This document shows positions 1 to 7,932 of a DNA stretch of 64,000 nt, piece by piece. This DNA comes from Nonlabens sp. MB-3u-79 (GTDB lineage: Bacteria > Bacteroidota > Bacteroidia > Flavobacteriales > Flavobacteriaceae): NCBI RefSeq assembly GCF_002831625.1, contig NZ_CP025116.1, positions 2,967,501 through 3,031,500 on the forward strand. Direction: 5' to 3'. Under the pieces are notes generated by a model. That model ran no database searches. It was not told the DNA's origin and saw nothing but the letters and a program-made list of their open reading frames with translations. Position 1 is the stretch's first letter. Each line of letters starts with the position of its first letter. Made by a program: the position numbers and the translations under genes.

Positions 1-388
1 TTGTTCCACACTCTTAGTAGTACCGAGTGTAGATCCATATACAGTAGATATCTGTGCAGGTTATGCCATTACATACCGATGGACAGCCACTGATAATTGT
101 GGTAACAGCTCAGAGGTGTCAACAACATTTAATGTATTGCCTGATGGCGATGCACCAGTTTTTGATGCAGCACCTAGCGCTGTTTCAGATATCGCATGTG
201 ATGCAACATTACCGGTTCAGCAGACTTTAACTGCCAGCGATGATTGTTCCACACTCTTAGTAGTACCGAGTGTTGATCCATATACAGTAGATATCTGTGC
301 AGGTTATGCCGTTACATACCGATGGACAGCCACTGATAATTGTGGTAATAGCTCAGAGGTGTCAACAACCTTTAATGTGTTGCCTGAT
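1..388 (+). repeat. 243-bp tandem coding repeat (two copies visible)
   Basis: Bases 1-145 recur at 244-388 with only a few substitutions, a 243-bp (81-codon) period. The near-identity at DNA level, including silent sites, suggests recent duplication or gene conversion. More copies probably lie upstream of the window. Confidence 0.85.
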
Positions 389-1843
389 AAAGAGAAACCA
401 GTATTAATTGGTGTACCTGCTGATATAGTATTATGTGATAACGAAGAGCTTACCTTTTCACTTCCTAATGCGCCTTATGCGAGAGATAATCATGCAGGTG
501 TGGTTACCGTAAATTATGTACGTTCAGATGGACTCGCTTTAGATGCGCCTTACACTGTTGGTATAACGACTATTACTTTTACTGCAACAGATACATGTGA
601 AAATTGGGCTAGCGAAAGTTGTAAGGTTACTGTTAATGAAAGTCCGTCTTGTAATATTACAAGACCAAGCGATATCGTTTCTGGCACCAATTATAATAAT
701 AACAATCTGGTTGTTTACCCAAGTTATGATTCAGGCTTTGGTATTGGAGGTTTCACTTATAGTTGGAGTATTGATCAAACAGGTATCGACAACGGCTGGA
801 GTGTGAATGAAGGAGGTGATGCAGAAACTATGAACTTTATAGCAGGTACTGGTCCAGCTGCGTTTACTGCTACCGTTACTGATGCAAATGGTTGTTCAAC
901 CATTTGTTCCATTAATCTTGATTCCCTTGTAGTTGACGGTGAATTCTGTACGTTCACTCAAGGGTATTATGGTAATGCCGGTGGTATCCAATTTGGTATG
1001 ACCACATTAGATATTATCCAAGCAGCATTGAGTAAAGACATTGATGGCGACGGTATTGCAGATCCTTTAGTAGTAGGTGTGCCTGGTAGATCAATTTCCT
1101 TTGATCTTGCAGCCGCACAATGTATTATAGACCGATTACCAGGGAATGGACGACCTGTTGCACTTCCTGATAATTTAGGTAATCATGTAGTCGATGCAGC
1201 AACTTGCAGTGTAGGCAGCATTCCTTTAGGTAGCGGTAGTAGGATCAAAAATAACTTCTTGACACAGACCATTACCTTGATGTTAAACACCAGATATGAT
1301 CCAACACTACTGTTTTTGAAACTAGGAGATATTGACTGTGTATCTTTTCCTAATGCTCTCTTTAGAAAACTAGGTGCTAATGCAACTATATATGATTTGA
1401 TTATTTGCGCTAATGAAGTATTGGGAGGAGAAGATGGATGCGGATTAAAACCTGGCCAGCTCACCGATGTTATTGGCCAGATTAATGATCGCTTTGATGA
1501 ATGTCAAAGTATAGGTTCTGGTTGCCCTATTGCCTCACGGAATGAAGTATTAGCTGATAAAGAAGAGGCATTCAAGCCAATCGAGATGAGTGCATATCCT
1601 GTTCCGTTTAATACTGAACTAAACTTAAGTATCAATATTTCTTACGCATCAAAAGTTAAAGTAGAGCTTTTTGATCTTCAAGGAAGATTGATTATAAGCG
1701 TAAATGATAAAGCAGTAGTAAGTGGTAACAATGTGGTTCAATTAAGATTCGATGACAGAAGATTACCTGAAGGATTATTTATGGTAAAAGTGAGTACTAA
1801 CAAAGAGGTACTAATGAAGAAAGTATTCTCCAAAAATAATTAA
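2..1843 (+). CDS. Secreted repeat protein with C-terminal T9SS sorting domain (5' end outside window)
   Basis: The reading frame is open from the left edge, so the N-terminus and signal peptide are missing. The visible part begins with two near-identical 81-residue repeats with a conserved Cys pair and the motifs YRWTATDNCGN and STTFNVLPD, resembling the HYR/Ig-like repeats of flavobacterial adhesins. A third divergent repeat and an Ig-like segment follow, then a DIDGDGIADP calcium-loop-like motif. The last 80 or so residues (YPVPFNTELNLSI, VKVELFDLQGRLI, LPEGLFMVKV, then a basic end) form a type A sorting domain that directs export across the outer membrane and surface attachment. A terminator follows. 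An adhesin or surface role is inferred; the ligand is unknown. Confidence 0.85.
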   Translation, partial: CSTLLVVPSVDPYTVDICAGYAITYRWTATDNCGNSSEVSTTFNVLPDGDAPVFDAAPSAVSDIACDATLPVQQTLTASDDCSTLLVVPSVDPYTVDICAGYAVTYRWTATDNCGNSSEVSTTFNVLPDKEKPVLIGVPADIVLCDNEELTFSLPNAPYARDNHAGVVTVNYVRSDGLALDAPYTVGITTITFTATDTCENWASESCKVTVNESPSCNITRPSDIVSGTNYNNNNLVVYPSYDSGFGIGGFTYSWSIDQTGIDNGWSVNEGGDAETMNFIAGTGPAAFTATVTDANGCSTICSINLDSLVVDGEFCTFTQGYYGNAGGIQFGMTTLDIIQAALSKDIDGDGIADPLVVGVPGRSISFDLAAAQCIIDRLPGNGRPVALPDNLGNHVVDAATCSVGSIPLGSGSRIKNNFLTQTITLMLNTRYDPTLLFLKLGDIDCVSFPNALFRKLGANATIYDLIICANEVLGGEDGCGLKPGQLTDVIGQINDRFDECQSIGSGCPIASRNEVLADKEEAFKPIEMSAYPVPFNTELNLSINISYASKVKVELFDLQGRLIISVNDKAVVSGNNVVQLRFDDRRLPEGLFMVKVSTNKEVLMKKVFSKNN

Positions 1844-1866
1844 TAACCACCAAATTATTTATTAAC

Positions 1867-1893
1867 TAAAGCGCCCTATGGGCGCTTTTTTTA
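1867..1893 (+). terminator. Rho-independent terminator of the T9SS protein gene
   Basis: An 8-bp stem AAGCGCCC/GGGCGCTT with a TAT loop is followed by a run of seven T, 25 bp after the stop codon. Confidence 0.9.
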
Positions 1894-2339
1894 CTTCCTT
1901 TTGATAACTTAAATAAGACCTATGGGAGTTTCTGTAAAGCGAGTTTAATTTGTAGTGCCTTAAGAAAGAAACTGTTTACAGAGATATAAAATCTTTTTTT
2001 CTTTAAGAAGTGTAAGCTTTTTTAGATCTAAAATCCTGGAAAGCCATATCGATCATATCAAGGATAAAACTTTTGTTGTTTCATTTTGTTAGTTAACAAA
2101 CAAAGCACTAACAAAAGCAACTAAAGTATGACACCTTATTTACACCTCTAAGGCTTCAATCCTAATGATTACAGAAATAATTACTTTCTGTATTGGGAAG
2201 TAAACCCAAAAAAGTACCTCAACCTATCTTTTTTAAACCCTAGTTCTAAAATAAGCAGGCCTGCTGTTATACCTATTCAAGAAAAGAATGATCCTGCTAC
2301 CAATAGAAATTCTAACATCAAAATCAAAGAAGTGCTCTC

Positions 2340-2595
2340 CCCTATTTCTATAAGAGCCCTAATATATATCAAGCGTTTCAAGAACTCTTGACCAACAAAG
2401 GGAAGCATAAAAACACCTACATTGTTCAGTTCCATTTCTCATAGGAACTAAAAAATCACCATTAGCTACAAGGAGAATGTAATATAAAAAAGGAATGGCC
2501 TTCAAAATACGGGAAACCGTACCGCTTCTATAAATAGAACCATTATTTTTGACTTAGAAAAGGATAAAGGCTTTCAAGTAATAATTACTATTTAA
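2340..2595 (+). pseudogene. Decayed sensor histidine kinase (HATPase remnant)
   Basis: No intact ORF exists here, but two frames together read like the end of a NarX/LytS-type kinase. At 2361-2441 the frame gives IYQAFQELLTN, KGKHKNT and YIVQFHFS, matching the N-box QExLxNxxKHA. A shift to another frame near 2442-2452 gives KITISYKENVI, an in-frame stop (2485-2487), then the G2-box-like NGLQNTGNR and the usual C-terminus IIFDLEKDKGFQVIITI, stopping 2 bp before the next gene. The D-x-G-x-G (G1) box is missing. The rest of 1900-2340 holds no recognisable gene, although a degenerate open stretch in a further frame (2150-2390) may be older kinase sequence. This was presumably the partner of the adjacent regulator. 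Confidence 0.65.
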
Positions 2596-2597
2596 CA

Positions 2598-3263
2598 ATG
2601 TTTCAAAAAGTATTGATATCAGATGACTTTGGCAGTATTAATCAAGGCGTGCTAAACGTGTTAGAGCAATTAGGTATTCCAGATGTTCAACAAGTGCAAT
2701 ACTGTGATGATGCCTATTTACAAATAAAGAGTGCTCTAAAGAATAAGGATCCTTTTGACCTATTCATTACTGATCTCAATTTTAAAATAGATCATCGGGA
2801 ACAAAAGTACTCCTCTGGGGAAGCTATTATTGAGCAATTAAAAAAAGAAGTGCCGCAGCTTAAAATCATCGTTTACTCTGTAGAAGATCGATTGCAAAAA
2901 GTCAGACAGCTGGTCAATCAACTCGAAATAAGTGCTTACGTATGCAAAGGTAGAAACGGACTAGTTGAGTTATCAAAAGCCATTACGGCTGTTGATGACG
3001 ACCACTTATTTTTATCTCCTCAAATTGAACAGGCGCTACAACCTAAAAACGATCTGGAAATAGATGATTACGACATAGAGCTTCTAAAATATTTGGCCTT
3101 AGGTCATCCTAAAGAAACGATCAGTGCACTTTTTAAAAATACGGGTGTTTCACCTAGTAGTTTGAGCTCTATAGAAAAAAGGCAAAGCAAATTATTTATT
3201 CAATTTAGTGCCAATAACGCAGCGCATCTAATCGGTATAGTTAAAGACCTTGGACTCATTTAA
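2598..3263 (+). CDS. LuxR/NarL-like response regulator
   Basis: This 221-residue protein has an N-terminal receiver domain with the acidic pair D9-D10, the phospho-acceptor D59 (in LFITDLNF) and the conserved Lys near residue 134 (VCKG). The C-terminal 65 residues (ELLKYLALGHPKETIS and a second helix-turn-helix-like stretch) resemble a divergent LuxR-type DNA-binding domain. It starts 2 bp after the remains of a sensor kinase gene, so it was once the second gene of a two-component operon and is now an orphan. Targets are unknown. Confidence 0.8.
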   Translation: MFQKVLISDDFGSINQGVLNVLEQLGIPDVQQVQYCDDAYLQIKSALKNKDPFDLFITDLNFKIDHREQKYSSGEAIIEQLKKEVPQLKIIVYSVEDRLQKVRQLVNQLEISAYVCKGRNGLVELSKAITAVDDDHLFLSPQIEQALQPKNDLEIDDYDIELLKYLALGHPKETISALFKNTGVSPSSLSSIEKRQSKLFIQFSANNAAHLIGIVKDLGLI

Positions 3264-3309
3264 TTAGACCAATTGAGGAAACCCGTAAGTTTTTTTTAAA
3301 ATCGCTTCT

Positions 3310-3392
3310 TATGTTTGTATCATAAATTAGCCGCAAGGCTATTTCCTTAGGGGGAGACGAAGCACATACTGTTACAGTGTGTGCTTTTGTGT
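3310..3392 (+). ncRNA. Candidate small RNA with its own promoter and terminator
   Basis: A -7 element TATGTTTG (3310-3317) is followed by a GNRA-capped hairpin (AGCC-GCAA-GGCT, 3330-3341), a purine-rich linker GGGGGAGACGAAG and a terminator hairpin at 3361-3385. The implied transcript is about 65-70 nt and contains no ORF. It might instead be only the 3' end of the response regulator mRNA, so the call is tentative. Confidence 0.3.
3361..3392 (+). terminator. Terminator downstream of the response regulator
   Basis: The stem AGCACATACTG/CAGTGTGTGCT (one G-T pair) has a TTA loop and is followed by TTTGTGTTTTT. Confidence 0.75.
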
Positions 3393-3401
3393 TTTTATAG
3401 G

Positions 3402-3423
3402 TTTCGCTTTCGCGAAAGCGAAA
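3402..3423. repeat. Palindrome GCTTTCGCGAAAGC, 22-bp copy (1 of 14)
   Basis: Perfect 22-bp palindrome extended by TTTC/GAAA arms, intergenic between convergent genes. Confidence 0.95.
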
Positions 3424-3502
3424 TAAAATCAAATTAAGTCAATAACATGATACCTCAGCATTATAAAAAGGTTTTAAGTTAAAACCACTTCCCCAACAGA
3501 TT

Positions 3503-4522
3503 TTAGTGGTCATCAACATGAACTTGATTTGCTGGCAATAAGGTGTTTTTAGGATGGCGGCCTTGTTGCCAACTGCTCAAATTTTCGACAGTGGTTTGTG
3601 CAATATTTGCCAGTGCCTCTTTTGTAGCAAACGCCTGATGCGGTGTGAGAAGAATACGATCCTGGGTAAGCATTTTATCCAGGGTTGCATCATGAGGCTT
3701 ATTTTTTGACCTGTCGTAAAAGAACACACCACTTTCTTTATCGTACACATCTGTCGCATAACCGCTGATGCGGTTTTTATCCACATATTCCAGCACATCT
3801 TGGGTATGTACAACGGCACCTCTTGCTACATTAATCAATAAAGTTTCTTTCTGCATCAAATCGAGTTTTGACTTATCGATAAGATGAAACGTATCTGAAG
3901 TTAACGGAACACTTAAAATAATGACAACGCATTGTTCGATCAAGTTGTCCAAGTGAGTATAGGATACATAAAACCGTTTTTTAAGTTCCTCTTTTTCAAA
4001 AGGATCTACGGCCATAATACGACAACCGAATCCGTTTAAAATTTGTACAATAACACTTCCTATTTTCCCTGTTCCTATAACGCCTACTGTTTTATCTTTA
4101 AGATCAAATCCAATAAGCTTATCAAGGGTGAAGTTGTAATTTTGGGTTTGTTTTCGTGCAAGCGTCACCTTCCTATTTAAGGCTAACAAGAGCGTTATGG
4201 CTTGCTCTGCAACAGCATGTGGAGAGTAACCAGGTGAATTTGCTACTTTAATATCCAATCGTTTTGCGACTTTAAGATTGATATTATCGTGCCCCGCTGA
4301 GCGCAGCGTTATGTATTTCACCCCAAAATCCTTGAGCTTTTCCAGTACAATCCCACTGGCATCATCTGCAGAGAAAATAGAAATTGCTTCAAATCCTAGG
4401 GCCATCATGGCGGTGTTTGTGGTCAGCCTATCTGTGATGTATTTAAAAGTGTGTACGTCCTTATTTGCTTCCTCTAAAAAGGGGATTTCAAAATCTTTTG
4501 CAGAGTAGATAAGTGTTTTCAT
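3503..4522 (-). CDS. D-2-hydroxyacid dehydrogenase, D-lactate dehydrogenase type
   Basis: The 339-residue protein has the full D-2-hydroxyacid dehydrogenase architecture: an N-terminal substrate domain with RSAGHDNI, an NAD-binding Rossmann fold with VGVIGTGKIG (around 147-156), the substrate-anchoring Arg in NVARGAVV, the Glu in DVYDKESG and the catalytic His in TPHQAFAT. Pattern and length fit NAD-dependent D-lactate dehydrogenases that reduce pyruvate to D-lactate in fermentation. It lies 2 bp downstream of a lipoprotein gene and is probably cotranscribed. A CRP-box promoter 330 bp upstream (5476-5518) may reach this operon through a long leader; this is inference. Confidence 0.85.
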   Translation of the reverse strand: MKTLIYSAKDFEIPFLEEANKDVHTFKYITDRLTTNTAMMALGFEAISIFSADDASGIVLEKLKDFGVKYITLRSAGHDNINLKVAKRLDIKVANSPGYSPHAVAEQAITLLLALNRKVTLARKQTQNYNFTLDKLIGFDLKDKTVGVIGTGKIGSVIVQILNGFGCRIMAVDPFEKEELKKRFYVSYTHLDNLIEQCVVIILSVPLTSDTFHLIDKSKLDLMQKETLLINVARGAVVHTQDVLEYVDKNRISGYATDVYDKESGVFFYDRSKNKPHDATLDKMLTQDRILLTPHQAFATKEALANIAQTTVENLSSWQQGRHPKNTLLPANQVHVDDH

Positions 4523-4524
4523 AA

Positions 4525-5175
4525 TTAAAATTTAGAGCTACTGATTAACAGATTTTGTTCTTCAAGAGTCCATAAGAGCATTTTTATATATTCTTTAATG
4601 GCTTTTTTGTCAGAGTCTAATTTGGTCACATCTATCGATGCGCGCCATATCACTTGTCGCTCTTTCTCTGGGCAGATACAGTAAAGAACACTTTGCGCAT
4701 GATATACCACATATTTCTCTATTTGATCTTCTTGGGTGTATAAGTCTTGGCTGGAATAATAATCACTTCCAAAATCCTCAAAGCTCCTGCTGAGGTTGCG
4801 ATAGCTTTGTACTAGAGTTACCTTGTCTTCAGCACCTAGGACTTTAGAAACTAATATAGCATCATAACCCTCTAAAAGCAATTGAGTTTCCAGAGCTTCC
4901 AAATCTTCTTCTGTATAGGGTCTATCAGCTTCATAATCCATAAAAAAGGCATCGCTATTCAATGCATTGACACCTTTAGCTATAAGTTCATTCACGAGCC
5001 TTTTTTCAAAAACACTCCTGTTTTCCTTATCATTATATAACGCAAGCACCAGTACTTTCTGTGCTTGAAAGGAGTCTATCTCTGGATTTTTCCAGTTTTC
5101 TACTAACTCTGAATCTGAGCAACTAAACAATACAAAGCAAGACAGGACTGCAACATATAGGAATTGGTTTTTCAT
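4525..5175 (-). CDS. Predicted lipoprotein of unknown function
   Basis: The 216-residue protein begins with a signal peptide ending in the lipobox LFSC, so it is probably lipid-anchored. The mature part has alternating strands and helices (VLVLALYNDKENRSVFEKRLV, a GYDAILVSKVLG segment) reminiscent of small lipoproteins with a GNA1162/DUF4136-like fold, but I do not recognise a family with certainty. It is the first gene before the lactate-dehydrogenase-like gene, with a 2-bp gap. Confidence 0.6.
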   Translation of the reverse strand: MKNQFLYVAVLSCFVLFSCSDSELVENWKNPEIDSFQAQKVLVLALYNDKENRSVFEKRLVNELIAKGVNALNSDAFFMDYEADRPYTEEDLEALETQLLLEGYDAILVSKVLGAEDKVTLVQSYRNLSRSFEDFGSDYYSSQDLYTQEDQIEKYVVYHAQSVLYCICPEKERQVIWRASIDVTKLDSDKKAIKEYIKMLLWTLEEQNLLISSSKF

Positions 5176-5264
5176 TATAAAAAAGTTTATTTATAAAATT
5201 TTGAGGGCTCCTCTGGGTATAGATGAATTCACAATTGGTTTCAATTTCTAGAATACAGCGCTTA

Positions 5265-5318
5265 AAAATAAAAAAGGAGACAAGTCCCTACTCCCCTATA
5301 AAATAGGAACTGTCTCCT
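5265..5318 (-). terminator. Terminator or attenuator hairpin, minus strand
   Basis: Outer stem AGGAGAC/GTCTCCT with an inner AGT-CCTA/TAGG-ACT stem; on the minus strand it is followed by TTTTTTATTTTT. It could end the MBL/ATP-cone transcript, end a short RNA from the 5476-5518 promoter, or attenuate transcription into the lipoprotein/lactate dehydrogenase operon. Confidence 0.7.
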
Positions 5319-5475
5319 AACGCATCCAATTGGATGGTTTTATTGTAACTTTTATACACTGTTTTAAAAAAAAAATCTGCATGAGGTATGAGATACCAGA
5401 TACAAAAAGAACCTAAATGCTAATTCCATTTATTATATTGGGATAATAGCTGTCGATTGATCTTTTTAATCAATG
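5319..5475 (-). other. Transcribed region without a recognised gene behind a CRP-box promoter
   Basis: The promoter at 5476-5518 points leftward into this segment, with a predicted start near 5471. It holds a possible 21-codon ORF (5429-5364, beginning MELAFRFFLYLV), a small hairpin GGTAT/ATACC before a run of ten T (minus strand) and a 14-bp palindrome CATCCAATTGGATG (5322-5335). It may encode a small RNA, a small membrane peptide, or be the leader of the operon at 5175. None of these can be chosen by reading alone. Confidence 0.3.
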
Positions 5476-5518
5476 TAAAAATAAAGGGTGTACACTTCAA
5501 AAAATATGATAAAAATCA
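5476..5518 (-). promoter_or_regulatory. CRP-box class II promoter P1
   Basis: Minus-strand box TGATTTTTATCAT (core 5507-5518), a 23-bp gap, then the -7 element TATTTTTA (5476-5483). The geometry is identical to nine other promoters in the window. No annotated gene starts within 300 bp downstream. Confidence 0.75.
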
Positions 5519-5563
5519 GTTAGTGGATCAATTAGAGAAATAAAAATTCTATGATCTTAGATT

Positions 5564-6952
5564 TTAAACTTCAATGCGTACTACTTCGTTAAGTTCTGGA
5601 ATATGTATGCGCCACTTTTTTTCTGTTTGTAGTTTTACACGTAAAGTGTCAGCAGCAGAAGCCTCACCATGAACGAGATAGGTCATATCAGGAGCTGATT
5701 CTAAATGGTCCAGCCAGTCTAGTAACTCACGTTGATCTGCATGTGCTGATAGACTCCTTAATTGATGCACTTGAGCCTTTACTGGAAAATACTTGCCATA
5801 TAGCTTGACCTCATGAACGCCTTCTTGTAGGTGTCGACCTCGAGTTCCTTCTGCTTGATACCCTACTAGCAGTATTTGTGTACTTTCCATATCAATCATC
5901 TGTTTTAAATAGGTTAGCACCCGCCCACCAGTGACCATACCACTTCCTGCAATTACAATCTTAGGCCCTTGTCGATCTATAACTTCCCAAGTTTCTCTAT
6001 ATGATGTCACGATATTGATGTGATCACACATCGCATGATAATCTTCCAGGGACAGTTTGTGCCATTTAGGAAATTGTTCAAAAACAGCGAGTACGTTATT
6101 GCCCATAGGACTATCCGCATAAACGGGAACATTAGGTATTCTATTACGCTGGTACAATTTCCATAGAACATACATAAGGGTTTGTAAACGCTCTACGGCA
6201 AAAGAGGGAATAATAAGCGTGCCTCGATTCTCTATAATCTTGTTCACCAGTGCTATAATTTTATGTTCTGGCACCTCCTCCTCATGGAGTCTATCACCAT
6301 AGGTGCTTTCTAAAAAAAGATAGTCGGCTCGCACTGGTTTTTCTGGAGGATCTAATAAATAATCGTTTGGCCTTCCTATATCACCTGAAAAAACAAATCG
6401 TTTCCCATAGATTTCCAGTTCAATAAAGGTCGCACCTATAATATGACCTACCGGTTGAAACCTACATGTTATATGTTGGCTTAATGTGATCCAACTTCTC
6501 TCTATTATAGGTTTAAAGAACCGCAGCGTGGCAGCAGCTTCTTTTTGATTGTAAAACGGCTTTGCAGGATGGTGTTTTGTATACTGTTCTTCATTAGCTC
6601 GCTTGGCATCCTCTTCATGAATTCGCGCACTGTCTTCTAGTATGATACGAGCAATTTCTAATGTAGGTGCTGTACCCATGATCGTCCCTTTAAACCCTTG
6701 TTGCACCAATCTAGGTAAATACCCAGTATGATCCAGATGCCCGTGAGTAACCAGCACCATATCAATAGCCGAAACATCAACAGGTAAATCCACCCAATTG
6801 CGCTCTCTGAGTTCTTTAAGACCTTGAAACATACCGCAATCGATTAAAATATGAACTTCTGGTGTTTCTAAAAGGAACTTAGAGCCGGTAACCGTCTTTG
6901 CTCCTCCTAAAAAGTGAATTTTTAGACTATGTTTTTCTTTTGGTGGTTTCAT
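5564..6952 (-). CDS. MBL-fold/beta-CASP exonuclease-like protein
   Basis: The 462-residue protein starts with a metallo-beta-lactamase fold carrying the zinc motif THGHLDH at residues 69-75 and a later SGDIGRP Asp motif. A beta-CASP insertion (residues about 200-400: ADSPMGNNV, AGSGMVTGGRV) and the closing LSAHADQREL motif follow. This order is that of CPSF73/YsnA-type RNA-processing nucleases. The start overlaps the upstream ATP-cone gene by 26 bp, so the two are translationally linked. A role in RNA turnover is inferred from the family; substrates are unknown. Confidence 0.88.
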   Translation of the reverse strand: MKPPKEKHSLKIHFLGGAKTVTGSKFLLETPEVHILIDCGMFQGLKELRERNWVDLPVDVSAIDMVLVTHGHLDHTGYLPRLVQQGFKGTIMGTAPTLEIARIILEDSARIHEEDAKRANEEQYTKHHPAKPFYNQKEAAATLRFFKPIIERSWITLSQHITCRFQPVGHIIGATFIELEIYGKRFVFSGDIGRPNDYLLDPPEKPVRADYLFLESTYGDRLHEEEVPEHKIIALVNKIIENRGTLIIPSFAVERLQTLMYVLWKLYQRNRIPNVPVYADSPMGNNVLAVFEQFPKWHKLSLEDYHAMCDHINIVTSYRETWEVIDRQGPKIVIAGSGMVTGGRVLTYLKQMIDMESTQILLVGYQAEGTRGRHLQEGVHEVKLYGKYFPVKAQVHQLRSLSAHADQRELLDWLDHLESAPDMTYLVHGEASAADTLRVKLQTEKKWRIHIPELNEVVRIEV

Positions 6953-7778
6953 TACAAAGGAGTTTTATTTCATGAAGTATTTTTGTTTTTCTCGTAGCTG
7001 CAATTCCTAAATGATCCAAATAAAAGCGGTCGTTGAGTAATTGTTTACACAAGACTATATCTCTGCTCAGCAAGAAGTTTTTTTCTCGACTAGAAAGAAG
7101 TGTAGATACTGTAATGGGATAAAGACCTAATTGATCAATGCGGTCTTTAAGGCCGCTTTCTTTAGGATAATCCCAACTCAAAAGTTTTAAGCCTACGCAG
7201 TTTCCATAAGTAACAGCGTCTATAGTGAAACGAGTATTAGTAACCACCCAACCTTGTGTATGATTTTTATCAAGCTTGTTTTGTTTCTCTACAATATCCT
7301 GATATCTAGAATGTATATATAAAGGTATTTTTACATCGCAATTGCGCCCCTCTTCACCGTGAAATTTACATTCTATATATAATTTTTCAGTCCCTAAAGT
7401 GGCCACTACATCCACTTCATGCTTCACACATTTACCTTGCAACAGCTCTCCTATTTCTGTCTTATATCCAGAATAATAGAATACTTGACCTATAAATTTT
7501 TCAAACGGAAAACCTGTAGGACCCAACTCATAAATTGCCTTTTTAAGTTTGTATTTAGAAGCAAAAACCGATTTCTTCTTTCTGAGTAATTCATAGGCCT
7601 TATTGTAAATTTCACTGGTTGGAATCCCTTGGTACAATTCGTCTCTAACGACATCAAGAATGTGCTGCACATCCTTTTCAGTTGCTCCACTATGCCTTAG
7701 TGATGACCTCAATTTATCTAGGGAAAAAGCGACCTTTTCTCCAGATGATTTTTCTATAATAATATTAGAACTAGACAA
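6927..7778 (-). CDS. ATP-cone and restriction-endonuclease-like (Mrr-type) protein
   Basis: Residues 1-85 form an ATP-cone, the nucleotide-sensing module of ribonucleotide reductases (IIIEKSSGEKVAFSLDKLR, IPTSEIYNKAYELL). Residues 90-240 look like a PD-(D/E)xK nuclease: FEKFIGQVF, then EVDVV with D123 and IECKFH with E136 and K138. The chosen start is TTG at 7778, because no ATG lies in a sensible position. It overlaps the MBL nuclease gene by 26 bp, making a pair of nuclease-fold proteins with a nucleotide sensor. No CRP box is seen upstream. Function is unknown; nucleic-acid repair, RNA decay or defence are all possible. Confidence 0.8.
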   Translation of the reverse strand: MSSSNIIIEKSSGEKVAFSLDKLRSSLRHSGATEKDVQHILDVVRDELYQGIPTSEIYNKAYELLRKKKSVFASKYKLKKAIYELGPTGFPFEKFIGQVFYYSGYKTEIGELLQGKCVKHEVDVVATLGTEKLYIECKFHGEEGRNCDVKIPLYIHSRYQDIVEKQNKLDKNHTQGWVVTNTRFTIDAVTYGNCVGLKLLSWDYPKESGLKDRIDQLGLYPITVSTLLSSREKNFLLSRDIVLCKQLLNDRFYLDHLGIAATRKTKILHEIKLLCNETTKRKT

Positions 7779-7828
7779 TAGCGAGTGTTTAAGATGGTTG
7801 ATATGTTGTATAGGATTTTGTTTTTTTC

Positions 7829-7844
7829 CGCTTTCGCGAAAGCG
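7829..7844. repeat. Palindrome GCTTTCGCGAAAGC (2 of 14)
   Basis: 16-bp perfect copy in the intergenic space upstream of the ATP-cone gene. Confidence 0.95.
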
Positions 7845-7932
7845 ACATAAAACAAAAAGCGCTATCGCAATGAGTTATAGGATGCTCTTGGAAAAAAGGG
7901 TATTCCAATGCTGCGTCCGAAAACTCCTGCGA

